A DNA stretch of 64,000 nucleotides, taken from Lachnospiraceae bacterium (lineage in GTDB: Bacteria; Bacillota; Clostridia; Lachnospirales; Lachnospiraceae). The notes under the pieces are model-generated. The model was not told where the DNA came from and searched no databases. It saw nothing but the letters and a program-made list of their open reading frames with translations. Below are positions 17,469 through 25,753 of this stretch, piece after piece. The translations under genes were made by a program, and so were the position numbers. Position 1 is the first letter of the stretch; each line of letters starts with the position of its first letter. The stretch covers positions 265,095 to 329,094 of the forward strand of contig JAAUZU010000008.1 of the NCBI GenBank assembly GCA_014804445.1, given 5' to 3'.

Positions 17469-19526
17469 CTAAAGGATATCCGTCATTTCGGTCATTCGAT
17501 GATAAAACGCATCTTCCACCCGCAGATTCCGGAAGTCCTGTACCGTAATTTCCAAATTACCAATCAGTCTCAGGCAGCCTGCATCCAGACTTCTGTTTAT
17601 TTTTCTCTCCTCCGGAGGACAGTATTTTATGTACTGCCGGAAATAGTCAAGAATACCTTCCTGTACCTTTCTGACACAGGCTTTGTCCTCAGGGCTTCGG
17701 GTCTCTTCTGCAAAAATGGGCCTGCCGTTTTCATCAAATTCCGTAACGGAGGGTTCTTCTGCTGTTAATATTGTTTCTAAAATATAATAATGATCAAAAA
17801 GCGTATTTCCGTCATCCCCGCTTTCAGCGCAAAAAGAATAAATGTCCGGATTTTTGTCCTTCATGGAATCGGCCTCTAACTGTTGAAAATAAATGCCAAT
17901 CAGCTTATTGGGAACAAAGCGGTTTATGAAATACTGGATGGTTCCTTTTGCCACAAAATCAAAGAAAGCGATGGCGCCATCCTGTATGTTCAAACTTGCT
18001 ATATAGTTCAAGTAGTTCTTCTTGAAAGCAGAAGCTCTTTGCAAGATAAGGTCACGGTAATGCAGGATGTCGTCCCTGTCTGCGCCGCCGCTTTTTTCCT
18101 GCTCCCCGACGGTGATTCCGAAACGCTCTTTTAAGCCATCCTGCAGGCTGCCGCTGAATTTCATATTGTCTACATATAGGATGTCGTCCTCTTTTTCGAC
18201 GCCTGCCCTGATTGCTGCAATTCTGGAAGTCAGGAAATATGTGGTAGTTTCTTCCGGATGCAGCTCCTTGTACAGCTTCTGTATCAGATAACCGTCTCTG
18301 GAAGAGAACCATATATTGGGTATCTTTTCCTTCTTCACGATATCAGAAAACCATAGGACAAAGTCTGTTATCACAGGTGCCAGAAAAAGATAGCCGATGT
18401 CATAAGCTTTTGATACGGTTATTTTTTTATCCGCCCTTTCAAATTGAAAAGGGCTGTTGAAAATTCGGGACGCAAACATTCCTGCCCGGAGCGTATCCGA
18501 AACGGAAAATTCATCTTTGTACAGACCCAGTCCGCCCACGGCATCCATCAGCTCTGTTGCCGAGTGTAGTTTGCAGGTGCAAATACCGTATTTTTCGGCA
18601 TGCAGAATATCTGAAACCACATCGTCACCTATATGAATACAGTTCCCGGGCGCAGTCGGTTTTATTGTTTCCAAATAAACTTCATACAGTTTTTTTGTTT
18701 TTCCCGTTCCTGCTTCACAGGACAATAGCAGTTCTGCCTGTTTATCCATGCCGTTTCTTTTTAATAAAGCGCGGATTTGTTTTTCGTCATAATAAGTGTC
18801 AGAGATAATGGAAACTTTTTTTCCCATCTGTACAGTTTCGCGGAAAAGCCGACAGACATCCTCCCGCAGAGTCAGAAGCTCTGCATCTGTTTCATACTCC
18901 AGTGCAGCCATTTCTCCGGCAGTCAAAGGTTCTTCCCCGGCATATTCATTTAAGATATACGTATATATTTCTGACAGCTTAGGCGTACAGGTTCGGGATA
19001 ATTCCTTTTCGGCGGCAATACGGCGCTTTACAAAATTCGGTATGCAGATTCCTTTTTTCTGCAGTTTTCCGTTTACGTGCTCATAAACATCTTCAACTGT
19101 CGGAACACGGCGCATCAGCAAGGTATCAAAGAGGTCGAAGCTGACTGCCTCCGCCCCCATGATTTTCTGCTTCAGACATTCCTCCGTGCAGCCTTCCAAG
19201 GTTTGGAAGGCATATGAAATTCTAGTCTCCTCCAGCAGATTTTTGCCTCTGACATCATAAAGCAATATCCGGTTGTCAGCACAGAACCTGCCAATCCGCT
19301 TTGTGATTGCCTTACAGGAACCGGGACGGGCGACCACAACAATCAAGTCGATTCCCAGCATGACAGCATGATCCAGAGAAATAATTTTTTTACCATACAT
19401 TTCTCCCGACGTCCTGAAACCGTCAAGCAGTCCTGCCACCTCATAGATACCCTGCCATTCGCGGAGTGTTTTTTCTGTTTCTGCACTTAAACCATACAAG
19501 GCTATCTTTCTGCTCTGACTATCCAT
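17469..19526 (-). CDS. Large HAD-domain protein with N-terminal Rossmann-like module
   Basis: 685 residues; GGGAG 6 bases before ATG. Residues 1-105 are the recurring module (KIALYGLSAETEK). A HAD domain follows, with nucleophile motif SFDLFDTLLMRR near 128 and CIHIGDDVVSD near 298. The last 330 residues (SSRDGYLIQKLY, FFDFVAKGTIQYF) are shared with the proteins at 25750 and 52069. Members occur in glycan clusters; whether they remove phosphate from sugar phosphates or work as transferases is not known. It overlaps the phosphatase gene upstream by 8 bases. Confidence 0.7.
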   Translation of the reverse strand: MDSQSRKIALYGLSAETEKTLREWQGIYEVAGLLDGFRTSGEMYGKKIISLDHAVMLGIDLIVVVARPGSCKAITKRIGRFCADNRILLYDVRGKNLLEETRISYAFQTLEGCTEECLKQKIMGAEAVSFDLFDTLLMRRVPTVEDVYEHVNGKLQKKGICIPNFVKRRIAAEKELSRTCTPKLSEIYTYILNEYAGEEPLTAGEMAALEYETDAELLTLREDVCRLFRETVQMGKKVSIISDTYYDEKQIRALLKRNGMDKQAELLLSCEAGTGKTKKLYEVYLETIKPTAPGNCIHIGDDVVSDILHAEKYGICTCKLHSATELMDAVGGLGLYKDEFSVSDTLRAGMFASRIFNSPFQFERADKKITVSKAYDIGYLFLAPVITDFVLWFSDIVKKEKIPNIWFSSRDGYLIQKLYKELHPEETTTYFLTSRIAAIRAGVEKEDDILYVDNMKFSGSLQDGLKERFGITVGEQEKSGGADRDDILHYRDLILQRASAFKKNYLNYIASLNIQDGAIAFFDFVAKGTIQYFINRFVPNKLIGIYFQQLEADSMKDKNPDIYSFCAESGDDGNTLFDHYYILETILTAEEPSVTEFDENGRPIFAEETRSPEDKACVRKVQEGILDYFRQYIKYCPPEERKINRSLDAGCLRLIGNLEITVQDFRNLRVEDAFYHRMTEMTDIL

Positions 19527-20178
19527 ATATTTCTCCCGATGTTTCCTTTTCCGGTATTAAAAGCGCAAGCAATTCGACAGGCATGGAAATACTCTTGAAG
19601 GGATATGATTTTCCTTCTTTGAATCCAAAGCCATATAAAACGCCGATGAACGCTGTACCTGCCTCCTGTGCTCCCGTAAAATCGTATAAGCTGTCACCGA
19701 CGACAACCGCCTTTTGGGCGGACATGTTTTTCATCGCTTTCTGAATTGTCATGCATTTGGTGTAGGATTCATCCTCGTCCATGCCGACGATTTGGTCAAA
19801 ATAGGCATATAGGGAAAAGTTTTTTAATACCGCCTCAGCAATACTCTGCTTTTTTAAAGTTGCCACTCCCAGTTTGAAGCCCTCCCGACGCAGTCGGCAT
19901 AATACTTCTTCCATCCCGTCATAAACCTTTGCTTCGTAAACCGCTCTTGACGCGCCGTATTCTCTATGTTTTTTGGCAGCCGCCAGAGCCGTTTGCTCAT
20001 TTAATCCGTATATTTTCCGATACATTTCCTTCGGTGGGGGACCGACGAATTTCTTTAAATCCGCTTCCGGTATCGGAGTCAGTCCCAGTTCCTTTTCCGC
20101 GTACCGGACGCTGTGAAAGATTCCCGCCGAGGTATCCAGCAGGGTTCCGTCCAAATCGAAAATAATTGCATCCATCAT
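19519..20178 (-). CDS. HAD-IA sugar-phosphate phosphatase (Gph-like)
   Basis: 219 residues. Motif I is IIFDLGTLL-like (DLDGTLLDTS near residue 8), motif II lies in LGVATLKK, and motif IV is VVVGDSLYDFTGA near 165; length and order fit phosphoglycolate-phosphatase-like enzymes. Lying between the aldolase and the HAD/Rossmann gene, next to a CMP-sugar-synthetase-like gene, it may dephosphorylate a keto-acid sugar phosphate before activation. Overlaps its upstream neighbour by 4 bases (ATGA). Confidence 0.8.
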   Translation of the reverse strand: MMDAIIFDLDGTLLDTSAGIFHSVRYAEKELGLTPIPEADLKKFVGPPPKEMYRKIYGLNEQTALAAAKKHREYGASRAVYEAKVYDGMEEVLCRLRREGFKLGVATLKKQSIAEAVLKNFSLYAYFDQIVGMDEDESYTKCMTIQKAMKNMSAQKAVVVGDSLYDFTGAQEAGTAFIGVLYGFGFKEGKSYPFKSISMPVELLALLIPEKETSGEIYG

Positions 20179-21800
20179 TGCTGTTCCCCCGGTGTTTCCG
20201 AGACAGTCTCTTTTGCTGTTTCATAGGAGGAGCCCGTCAGGAAAGTAATTTCCAACTGTTTTACCAATTGTTGAAACCGTCTTGCAATGGCGGCGTTCAT
20301 ATCCGCCAGCCGTTCTTCTTCCACATCCAGATACAGAGATTTTTCATAATAATTTTCTTTTACATTCCTTGAAAAACCGTCAAACCCTGCCAGTGTCAGT
20401 TGTTTTACGTTGATTCTTTTCAACAGGTTGATACACATCAGGCCGGCGTTATCGACAATGAGCCTGTCCTCATTCAGGTAACTGCTGTAATTGACCACCA
20501 GCACGTCCTTTGCATGACCTGTTTTGATATTTGACGTCACCACAACGCAGGGCGTTTTATGCTCTCCCAAATCATTTACATTTTTAAATCTTTTCAGGTT
20601 GCTGATGTAAAGCATATCAATGGGTATTTCATGCGGTTGAAAATTGATGCTTATCACATAATAGGCGCCGTCCTTAGCCATCTGCCGGATTTTTTCGGCA
20701 TTGTCCCTTACGGACTTTCCCGGCGCCAGCAGCAGGACTTTCCGGGAACCAATCTTTGCGGCAATTTCCGCCAGCGCCTGCCTGTCATCCGCGGAATGAT
20801 CCATATAGTTTAAATATTCCGCCTCAATGTACGCCTTATCAAACAGGGCTCTTTTTTTCTTCTCCAAACCACTTAAAATCGTATTGATATCGTGCATATT
20901 TAAGGTCTGCAGGTTCAGCAGAAAAGAAGCATAATTGGGATGGCAGCCCGTTGCCGCCGCTATGTAATAAGCTGCGTCGTAGCCCCATTTATGGATGGCG
21001 GCAAGCGGTCTGATGTATTCATCTAAAATGTTCATCAACTCTAAGCTGTCATAGCAGGTTTTAAAATTTACATTCAAGTATTGGATCAGCAATTCCGTAT
21101 TCAGATTGCCGGCGCCTCTTCCCATGCCCAAAATAGAAGCGTCGATAATGATATTTCTGGGGCTGTTAAGCTGCACAAGCTCCTGCGCATTTGCAAAGGA
21201 CATCTGCAGATTGTTGTGGGAATGAAATCCCAATGCAATCCTTTTGTCAAGGTTATGGTCAATAATGTAAAACATTCTGAGAAGGTCGTTCTGATACATC
21301 ATTCCCAATGTGTCAACCATGTAAAAGGCAAAAGGCTTAAGCACATTGATTTTTTTAACCAGTTCGATAAGCGTACCGTCTTCGTAAGCAGTAGTGCCCA
21401 CGGGCTGCATAAACACCTTATATCCCTTATCTATCAAACTTCTTCCTAAAGCAAATGCCGGCTCTATCTCATGTTCGTGAAAAGTCAGGCGGATGCCGTC
21501 TATGGAACGGCCGTCGCAGGGCGGAATCTCTGCATCCGAAATTGCGCCATATTGAATCATGGCAACATACATGAGATTTTCGTTTTTCTCTCCAATAACT
21601 TCCTGGATTTGTTTTACATTTCCGAAAAGAGAAGCGTCCGGATTGTCAGCTCCGGATTGCAGAAATCCACATTCGATAATGTCTATACCTACCTTTGAAA
21701 GCCCCTTGATAATATCCTTTATTGCTTTACTCCCAAAAAGGAAGTTATTTACGTACCCTCCATCCCTTAATGTACAGTCCAATACACGAATTCTATTCAT
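20175..21800 (-). CDS. HMGL-type aldolase fused to a MptE/DUF115-like domain
   Basis: 541 residues. Residues 1-280 follow the DmpG/HMG-CoA-lyase TIM barrel: RVLDCTLRDGGYVNN at the N-terminus (metal-binding Asp) and GFHSHNNLQMS near 190 (the H-x-H metal pair). Residues from about 330 have LLAPGKSVRDNAEKI and VISINFQPHEIP, resembling the nucleotide-binding MptE/DUF115-type domain. The aldolase family joins or splits pyruvate and aldehydes, so a keto-deoxy sugar acid is a sensible product. Adjacent to a phosphatase and a CMP-transferase-like gene, which agrees. Confidence 0.75.
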   Translation of the reverse strand: MNRIRVLDCTLRDGGYVNNFLFGSKAIKDIIKGLSKVGIDIIECGFLQSGADNPDASLFGNVKQIQEVIGEKNENLMYVAMIQYGAISDAEIPPCDGRSIDGIRLTFHEHEIEPAFALGRSLIDKGYKVFMQPVGTTAYEDGTLIELVKKINVLKPFAFYMVDTLGMMYQNDLLRMFYIIDHNLDKRIALGFHSHNNLQMSFANAQELVQLNSPRNIIIDASILGMGRGAGNLNTELLIQYLNVNFKTCYDSLELMNILDEYIRPLAAIHKWGYDAAYYIAAATGCHPNYASFLLNLQTLNMHDINTILSGLEKKKRALFDKAYIEAEYLNYMDHSADDRQALAEIAAKIGSRKVLLLAPGKSVRDNAEKIRQMAKDGAYYVISINFQPHEIPIDMLYISNLKRFKNVNDLGEHKTPCVVVTSNIKTGHAKDVLVVNYSSYLNEDRLIVDNAGLMCINLLKRINVKQLTLAGFDGFSRNVKENYYEKSLYLDVEEERLADMNAAIARRFQQLVKQLEITFLTGSSYETAKETVSETPGEQQ

Positions 21801-22980
21801 CAGATTCTGTCTCCTGCCTTCTTATGTTTACCCAAGATGAAATATCATCTTTCTCTTTCCCGACTGTTTTCCACGAATGCAGTTCAATATCTCCACAAAA
21901 TCTACATATATCAAGCTCACCTTTTACTTTTTCTGTAAAAGAAATCATATCCAGCTCTTCATCATACAAATCAAAAACACTGGCATTTACACTAAACTTA
22001 TCTCCAAAATACTCATTAAATACTTTGGCACCATAAGGTACATAGCAAGAAGAATAGGTACCATTTTTGACAACATGGCAAATCTTTGACGTACATCCTG
22101 CATGCCTTGCACTTGCATTATTCTCCCCCGGCAATTCATAGCGTTTAAAGAATTTATCAACAGGTGCAATCGTATATTTTATTTCTTTCTCCACAAGTCT
22201 TTTTTCTATCTTGTCCAACATTTTTATGGTCGGTGGATAACCCGAAATTCTAATCATGCAGGCATTTCTTTTAACTGTATCCAAAAAGTCATCTGAAATA
22301 GTAGGGATTAAAATCCCGTTTGTTCCGACGGCTACTCTTGATTCCGGAAAAACCTCTCTGGAAATCTCAATCATTTTATCAAGGTCAGGATGCAGAAGTG
22401 CCTCACCACCCCATAAGTCCACACATTCAACATGTTCCGTTAATTCTCTCAATCGCCATGCATCTTTTGTGAATTGCTCAATAGAATACCTGTTTTCTAC
22501 TTTGACTAAGGGTGAAAAATGCGAGCATAATGCGCAATTCAAATTACATTTATCTGTAATATCAAATTGTATATCGTTTATTCTTCCGTTCGAAGTCATA
22601 GGTGCAAAACATTCGATAATTCTTTCGGTTGCTTCTGCTTCTGCCAAGCAGAAAAAATCATACGGAACCTCAAAGCACAAATTTTTATACTTTTCAAGTC
22701 TGAGATTTTTTTCAAAGGCGGACACACTTTTCCGATCTGCATATAAAATTCCGGAAATTTCATCCTGTAATAACATTATTTGTGCTATGCCTAAGTCACT
22801 CAAAAACTTTTGTGCTGAACCTTTTATAAATTTTCCACGTAAGCTGCTATTTACTAATAAACGGTAAATATAATCGATATCCTCTTGCTTTTGCCCAATG
22901 ACGTAAATTTCCCGTTTTTGGCTAAAATACTTTTTTGCCTGTTCAATAATATATTTCCTGCATTCGGTTTTTGTTCTCAT
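21793..22980 (-). CDS. Radical SAM protein
   Basis: 395 residues; AGGAG 8 bases before ATG. DITDKCNLNCALCSHF near 155 gives the C-x3-C-x2-C that binds the 4Fe-4S/SAM cluster, followed by LWGGEALLHP. Further cysteines near the end (CRFCGD) could hold an auxiliary cluster. The first 140 residues are a separate unrecognised domain. The reaction is unknown; in glycan islands such enzymes have been linked to sugar epimerisation or dehydration. Its codons look more AT-rich than those of its neighbours, as do those of the next gene upstream. Confidence 0.75.
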   Translation of the reverse strand: MRTKTECRKYIIEQAKKYFSQKREIYVIGQKQEDIDYIYRLLVNSSLRGKFIKGSAQKFLSDLGIAQIMLLQDEISGILYADRKSVSAFEKNLRLEKYKNLCFEVPYDFFCLAEAEATERIIECFAPMTSNGRINDIQFDITDKCNLNCALCSHFSPLVKVENRYSIEQFTKDAWRLRELTEHVECVDLWGGEALLHPDLDKMIEISREVFPESRVAVGTNGILIPTISDDFLDTVKRNACMIRISGYPPTIKMLDKIEKRLVEKEIKYTIAPVDKFFKRYELPGENNASARHAGCTSKICHVVKNGTYSSCYVPYGAKVFNEYFGDKFSVNASVFDLYDEELDMISFTEKVKGELDICRFCGDIELHSWKTVGKEKDDISSWVNIRRQETESDE

Positions 22981-23037
22981 GCTGTCTACTCCTTTATTTC
23001 AGCTTTTTTATCCTTAAACACATGACCATAAGCTATC

Positions 23038-23700
23038 CTAAGTAAGTTCGCCCATCATTCGCTTATAGTTATATATCGCATCTGCCAGATAAAAATCCTC
23101 TTCCGTATTGATATCACATGCCTCAATCTCTGTTATTGGCATTAAAAACGGATTATCACCTATTCTTCGTCCATGCTCTATTAAAGTTTTTCTATAAACA
23201 TACAGACCGCAGCTTTCCTTATACAACTTATCCAAATCCTGTGTTCGCGGAATATTCTCCAACTCATAATTATAGGGCTTATTTTCTTTCCACAAAAACT
23301 CTTGTAGCGGTCTTACCGAAAAGGCAGAATCATATCCCTCACAATTCACCTTTCGAATTCCTTCTTCGATACTCTCTGCCCTTAAAAAAGGCGCTGTTGC
23401 ATGTGTCAATACATAAGTATCGGCATCTATCAGTTGTGCAAAACTTTTTAGCACCTCATTAAATTTGGTATCAGGTAGGTCATAGTAGGGATCTCTTTGC
23501 AGGAACCTAATCCCATCAGGAATATAAGGCCTTATCATGTCACTACTGCAATACACATAGATTTCATCTACATTAGTCACTTTTTGTAAAGTTGTCAGAA
23601 TATATGTAATTAGTGGTTTTCCGTTTGTAAATGGTTTGACATTTTTCATCGATAGACGTTCACTATTCAATTTAATCGGAACAAAGGCTACTGTTTTCAT
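23038..23700 (-). CDS. CMP-acylneuraminate synthetase-like cytidylyltransferase
   Basis: 220 residues, the usual NeuA length; GAGG before ATG. PIKLNSERLSMKNVKPF near residue 8 is the signature CTP-binding loop of the family (P-x-R-x-x-S-x-R-x-x-x-K-N with Lys for the first Arg), and VLTHATAPFLRAESIEEG near 95 is the conserved core. It probably activates an acidic nine-carbon or related keto sugar with CTP. Whether the substrate is a sialic-like or a different keto-deoxy acid cannot be told from sequence. Confidence 0.75.
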   Translation of the reverse strand: MKTVAFVPIKLNSERLSMKNVKPFTNGKPLITYILTTLQKVTNVDEIYVYCSSDMIRPYIPDGIRFLQRDPYYDLPDTKFNEVLKSFAQLIDADTYVLTHATAPFLRAESIEEGIRKVNCEGYDSAFSVRPLQEFLWKENKPYNYELENIPRTQDLDKLYKESCGLYVYRKTLIEHGRRIGDNPFLMPITEIEACDINTEEDFYLADAIYNYKRMMGELT

Positions 23701-23725
23701 GCTATATTACCACCTCGCTTTTATG

Positions 23726-25753
23726 TCAAAACAACTCATTAACGCCTACAACCCGGTAAATGTGTTCGTGTTCTGCTATCTGTTTTTTAATCTGCTGTTC
23801 CAGATGCGGTATCGCAATAATGCACAAATCGGCGCGGGCAGCATACATAGCTTCGTGCCGTAATACCGGAATTCCTGCAATCTCGTCCTCCTGCAGGTAA
23901 TTATCTATCAAGGCAACTGTTTGGCTGCGTATCTCAGGGATCTGCAACAAAACTTCTCTGGTAATGGCTCCTGCGCCATAGATGATTAAGTGTTGCCCCT
24001 GAATTTCCTTTTGCAGATCCTGATTGCCTCTGTCAATACGCTGCTTCATCCAATAAAGTTGTGTATATTGCTGACCTTGTATCGAATTGGCAATGGGAGT
24101 TTCCCCGTACAACATCAAGTAGGCTCTTTCAAACTCATGTAGATAGTCCGTCAGTTTTTCGTCACCCTTGTCCGCCAGATTGTTTAGCAGGATACGGAAT
24201 GCCCGGGTGCGGTTTCCCGGCATATCGGACACTTCTTTGATATATTTCCGCCCAAGAGAAATATCCGCATACTGTTTCAGGCATGCAACAGCTTCTTGGG
24301 TATCGCCTTCATCGTCTGCCACAAATCCTCTGAAAAGGTAGAATGCGCCGATATCCTGTCGGGGAAAAGTCTTGATTTCCGCAGCATGTCCGGTGCGGTA
24401 GAGTGCATTCAGCAGGATGCCCGCATCGATATCATCCGCCAACAGCCGCGTACTGTTTTTTACAATACACAAATCCCGCAGAATTGCCGCGTTTCTTATT
24501 TTCTCAGTGACTTCCTTTTTAAATGCGTCATAGTTCGTCGGAAGATTTCGGATTTCATCGGCTAGAAATTGAATGTCAAGCTTGGATTTAACGTTGTAAT
24601 CAATCAAAATCAGCATTCTCTGCAGAAAAAAATCTTCGCATCGTCTGCGAATCACTTGTTCCCAGCTTCCCGTTTCCTGAGCAGTAATATCTGTCTTGAA
24701 ATTTGCATAGGAAGTATCTGTTTCCTTCGGAAATCTCCCCTTTTGGTAAAACTCCTGAAAGAGGTATTCCGTGGTTTCACAAATTTTTTCAGCAGTATTT
24801 TCCTGTTCCGCCAGCAGATATTGTTTATACTGTTGTGAACATTTGATTCCGTCCGGCAGAAAGGCTTTAACATCCTGATAAGGAATTACCGCGCCCGATG
24901 GCAGAATTTCTTCCCGAATCGTATTGATGACTTTCCATCTTAAATCATAAACATCCTCATTGGGCAGCCCATCCAGAACGATTAATCCCTTGTCCGCAGC
25001 ATATGCCCCCACAAATGCGGTAGTATGCATGCAGATCACCGTGTGACACAAATCAATGAGTTCCTTTAAGTCCCTGTGTTCCTGCAACAGAATCAGATTG
25101 GAGGGCAGTTCGTCCTCTGCTTCCCTTCTGATGATTTCATACAAATGCAACGTATTTTGATGTGTGATTACTGTATCCCCGGGCAGAAATCTGGGCTTAA
25201 TCCACAGTTCATAGTCAGGGCAGGCGTTTGCAATTTCAATCAGGGTTCTTGCCAGTTCCCTTTTTCCCTGTTCGCCAAACGGGTAGTGACCGCTGTCGAT
25301 AAAAAGAAGCATGTTTTTTTCCGAAACGTCTGCCGTCACGCTGTCGTATTTGGGTTCTCCGATTTCTATATAGGAATACTGTAAATACCTGTCGTATTCG
25401 GAGGTTACGGTAGCAATGGACGGAACAAAGCAAAAATCGCCACCCCATGAGATCTGGCGGTTGATCAGATAATTGTGGGTGAAAATAGGTTTCTCTGTAA
25501 ACAATATATTTTTTTTGAACAGAAAGGCTGCTGCCACCGTTGAAGCAAAAATAAAATCACAAGCAGCAATAACCCTGTCGTCCAACTCATCATAGGGAGC
25601 GATTGCAATGCTTTTATCGAACCAGCGCAATACATTTTTTTCGTAATACGGGGCGTATATGGTGACTTCGTGCCTTCTTTCCGTATATGCCTTTGCGATT
25701 CTTGCCAGAGACTGGTTGGCAGCATCTTTTTCCGTAATCATCAATATCTTCAT
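23726..25753 (-). CDS. GT-B-like glycosyltransferase with C-terminal Rossmann-like module
   Basis: 675 residues; GAGGAT before ATG. Residues 1-340 begin MKILMITEKDAANQSLARIA and contain LWIKPRFLPGD and VICMHTTAFVGAYAADKG, as in CDP-glycerol/polysialyltransferase-like GT-B enzymes, a suitable partner for a CMP-sugar donor. Residues 350-560 are helical. From about 577, HLIIYGAGAITREVL starts the recurring GxGxxx module. The start overlaps the stop of the 25750 gene by 4 bases. Confidence 0.65.
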   Translation of the reverse strand: MKILMITEKDAANQSLARIAKAYTERRHEVTIYAPYYEKNVLRWFDKSIAIAPYDELDDRVIAACDFIFASTVAAAFLFKKNILFTEKPIFTHNYLINRQISWGGDFCFVPSIATVTSEYDRYLQYSYIEIGEPKYDSVTADVSEKNMLLFIDSGHYPFGEQGKRELARTLIEIANACPDYELWIKPRFLPGDTVITHQNTLHLYEIIRREAEDELPSNLILLQEHRDLKELIDLCHTVICMHTTAFVGAYAADKGLIVLDGLPNEDVYDLRWKVINTIREEILPSGAVIPYQDVKAFLPDGIKCSQQYKQYLLAEQENTAEKICETTEYLFQEFYQKGRFPKETDTSYANFKTDITAQETGSWEQVIRRRCEDFFLQRMLILIDYNVKSKLDIQFLADEIRNLPTNYDAFKKEVTEKIRNAAILRDLCIVKNSTRLLADDIDAGILLNALYRTGHAAEIKTFPRQDIGAFYLFRGFVADDEGDTQEAVACLKQYADISLGRKYIKEVSDMPGNRTRAFRILLNNLADKGDEKLTDYLHEFERAYLMLYGETPIANSIQGQQYTQLYWMKQRIDRGNQDLQKEIQGQHLIIYGAGAITREVLLQIPEIRSQTVALIDNYLQEDEIAGIPVLRHEAMYAARADLCIIAIPHLEQQIKKQIAEHEHIYRVVGVNELF

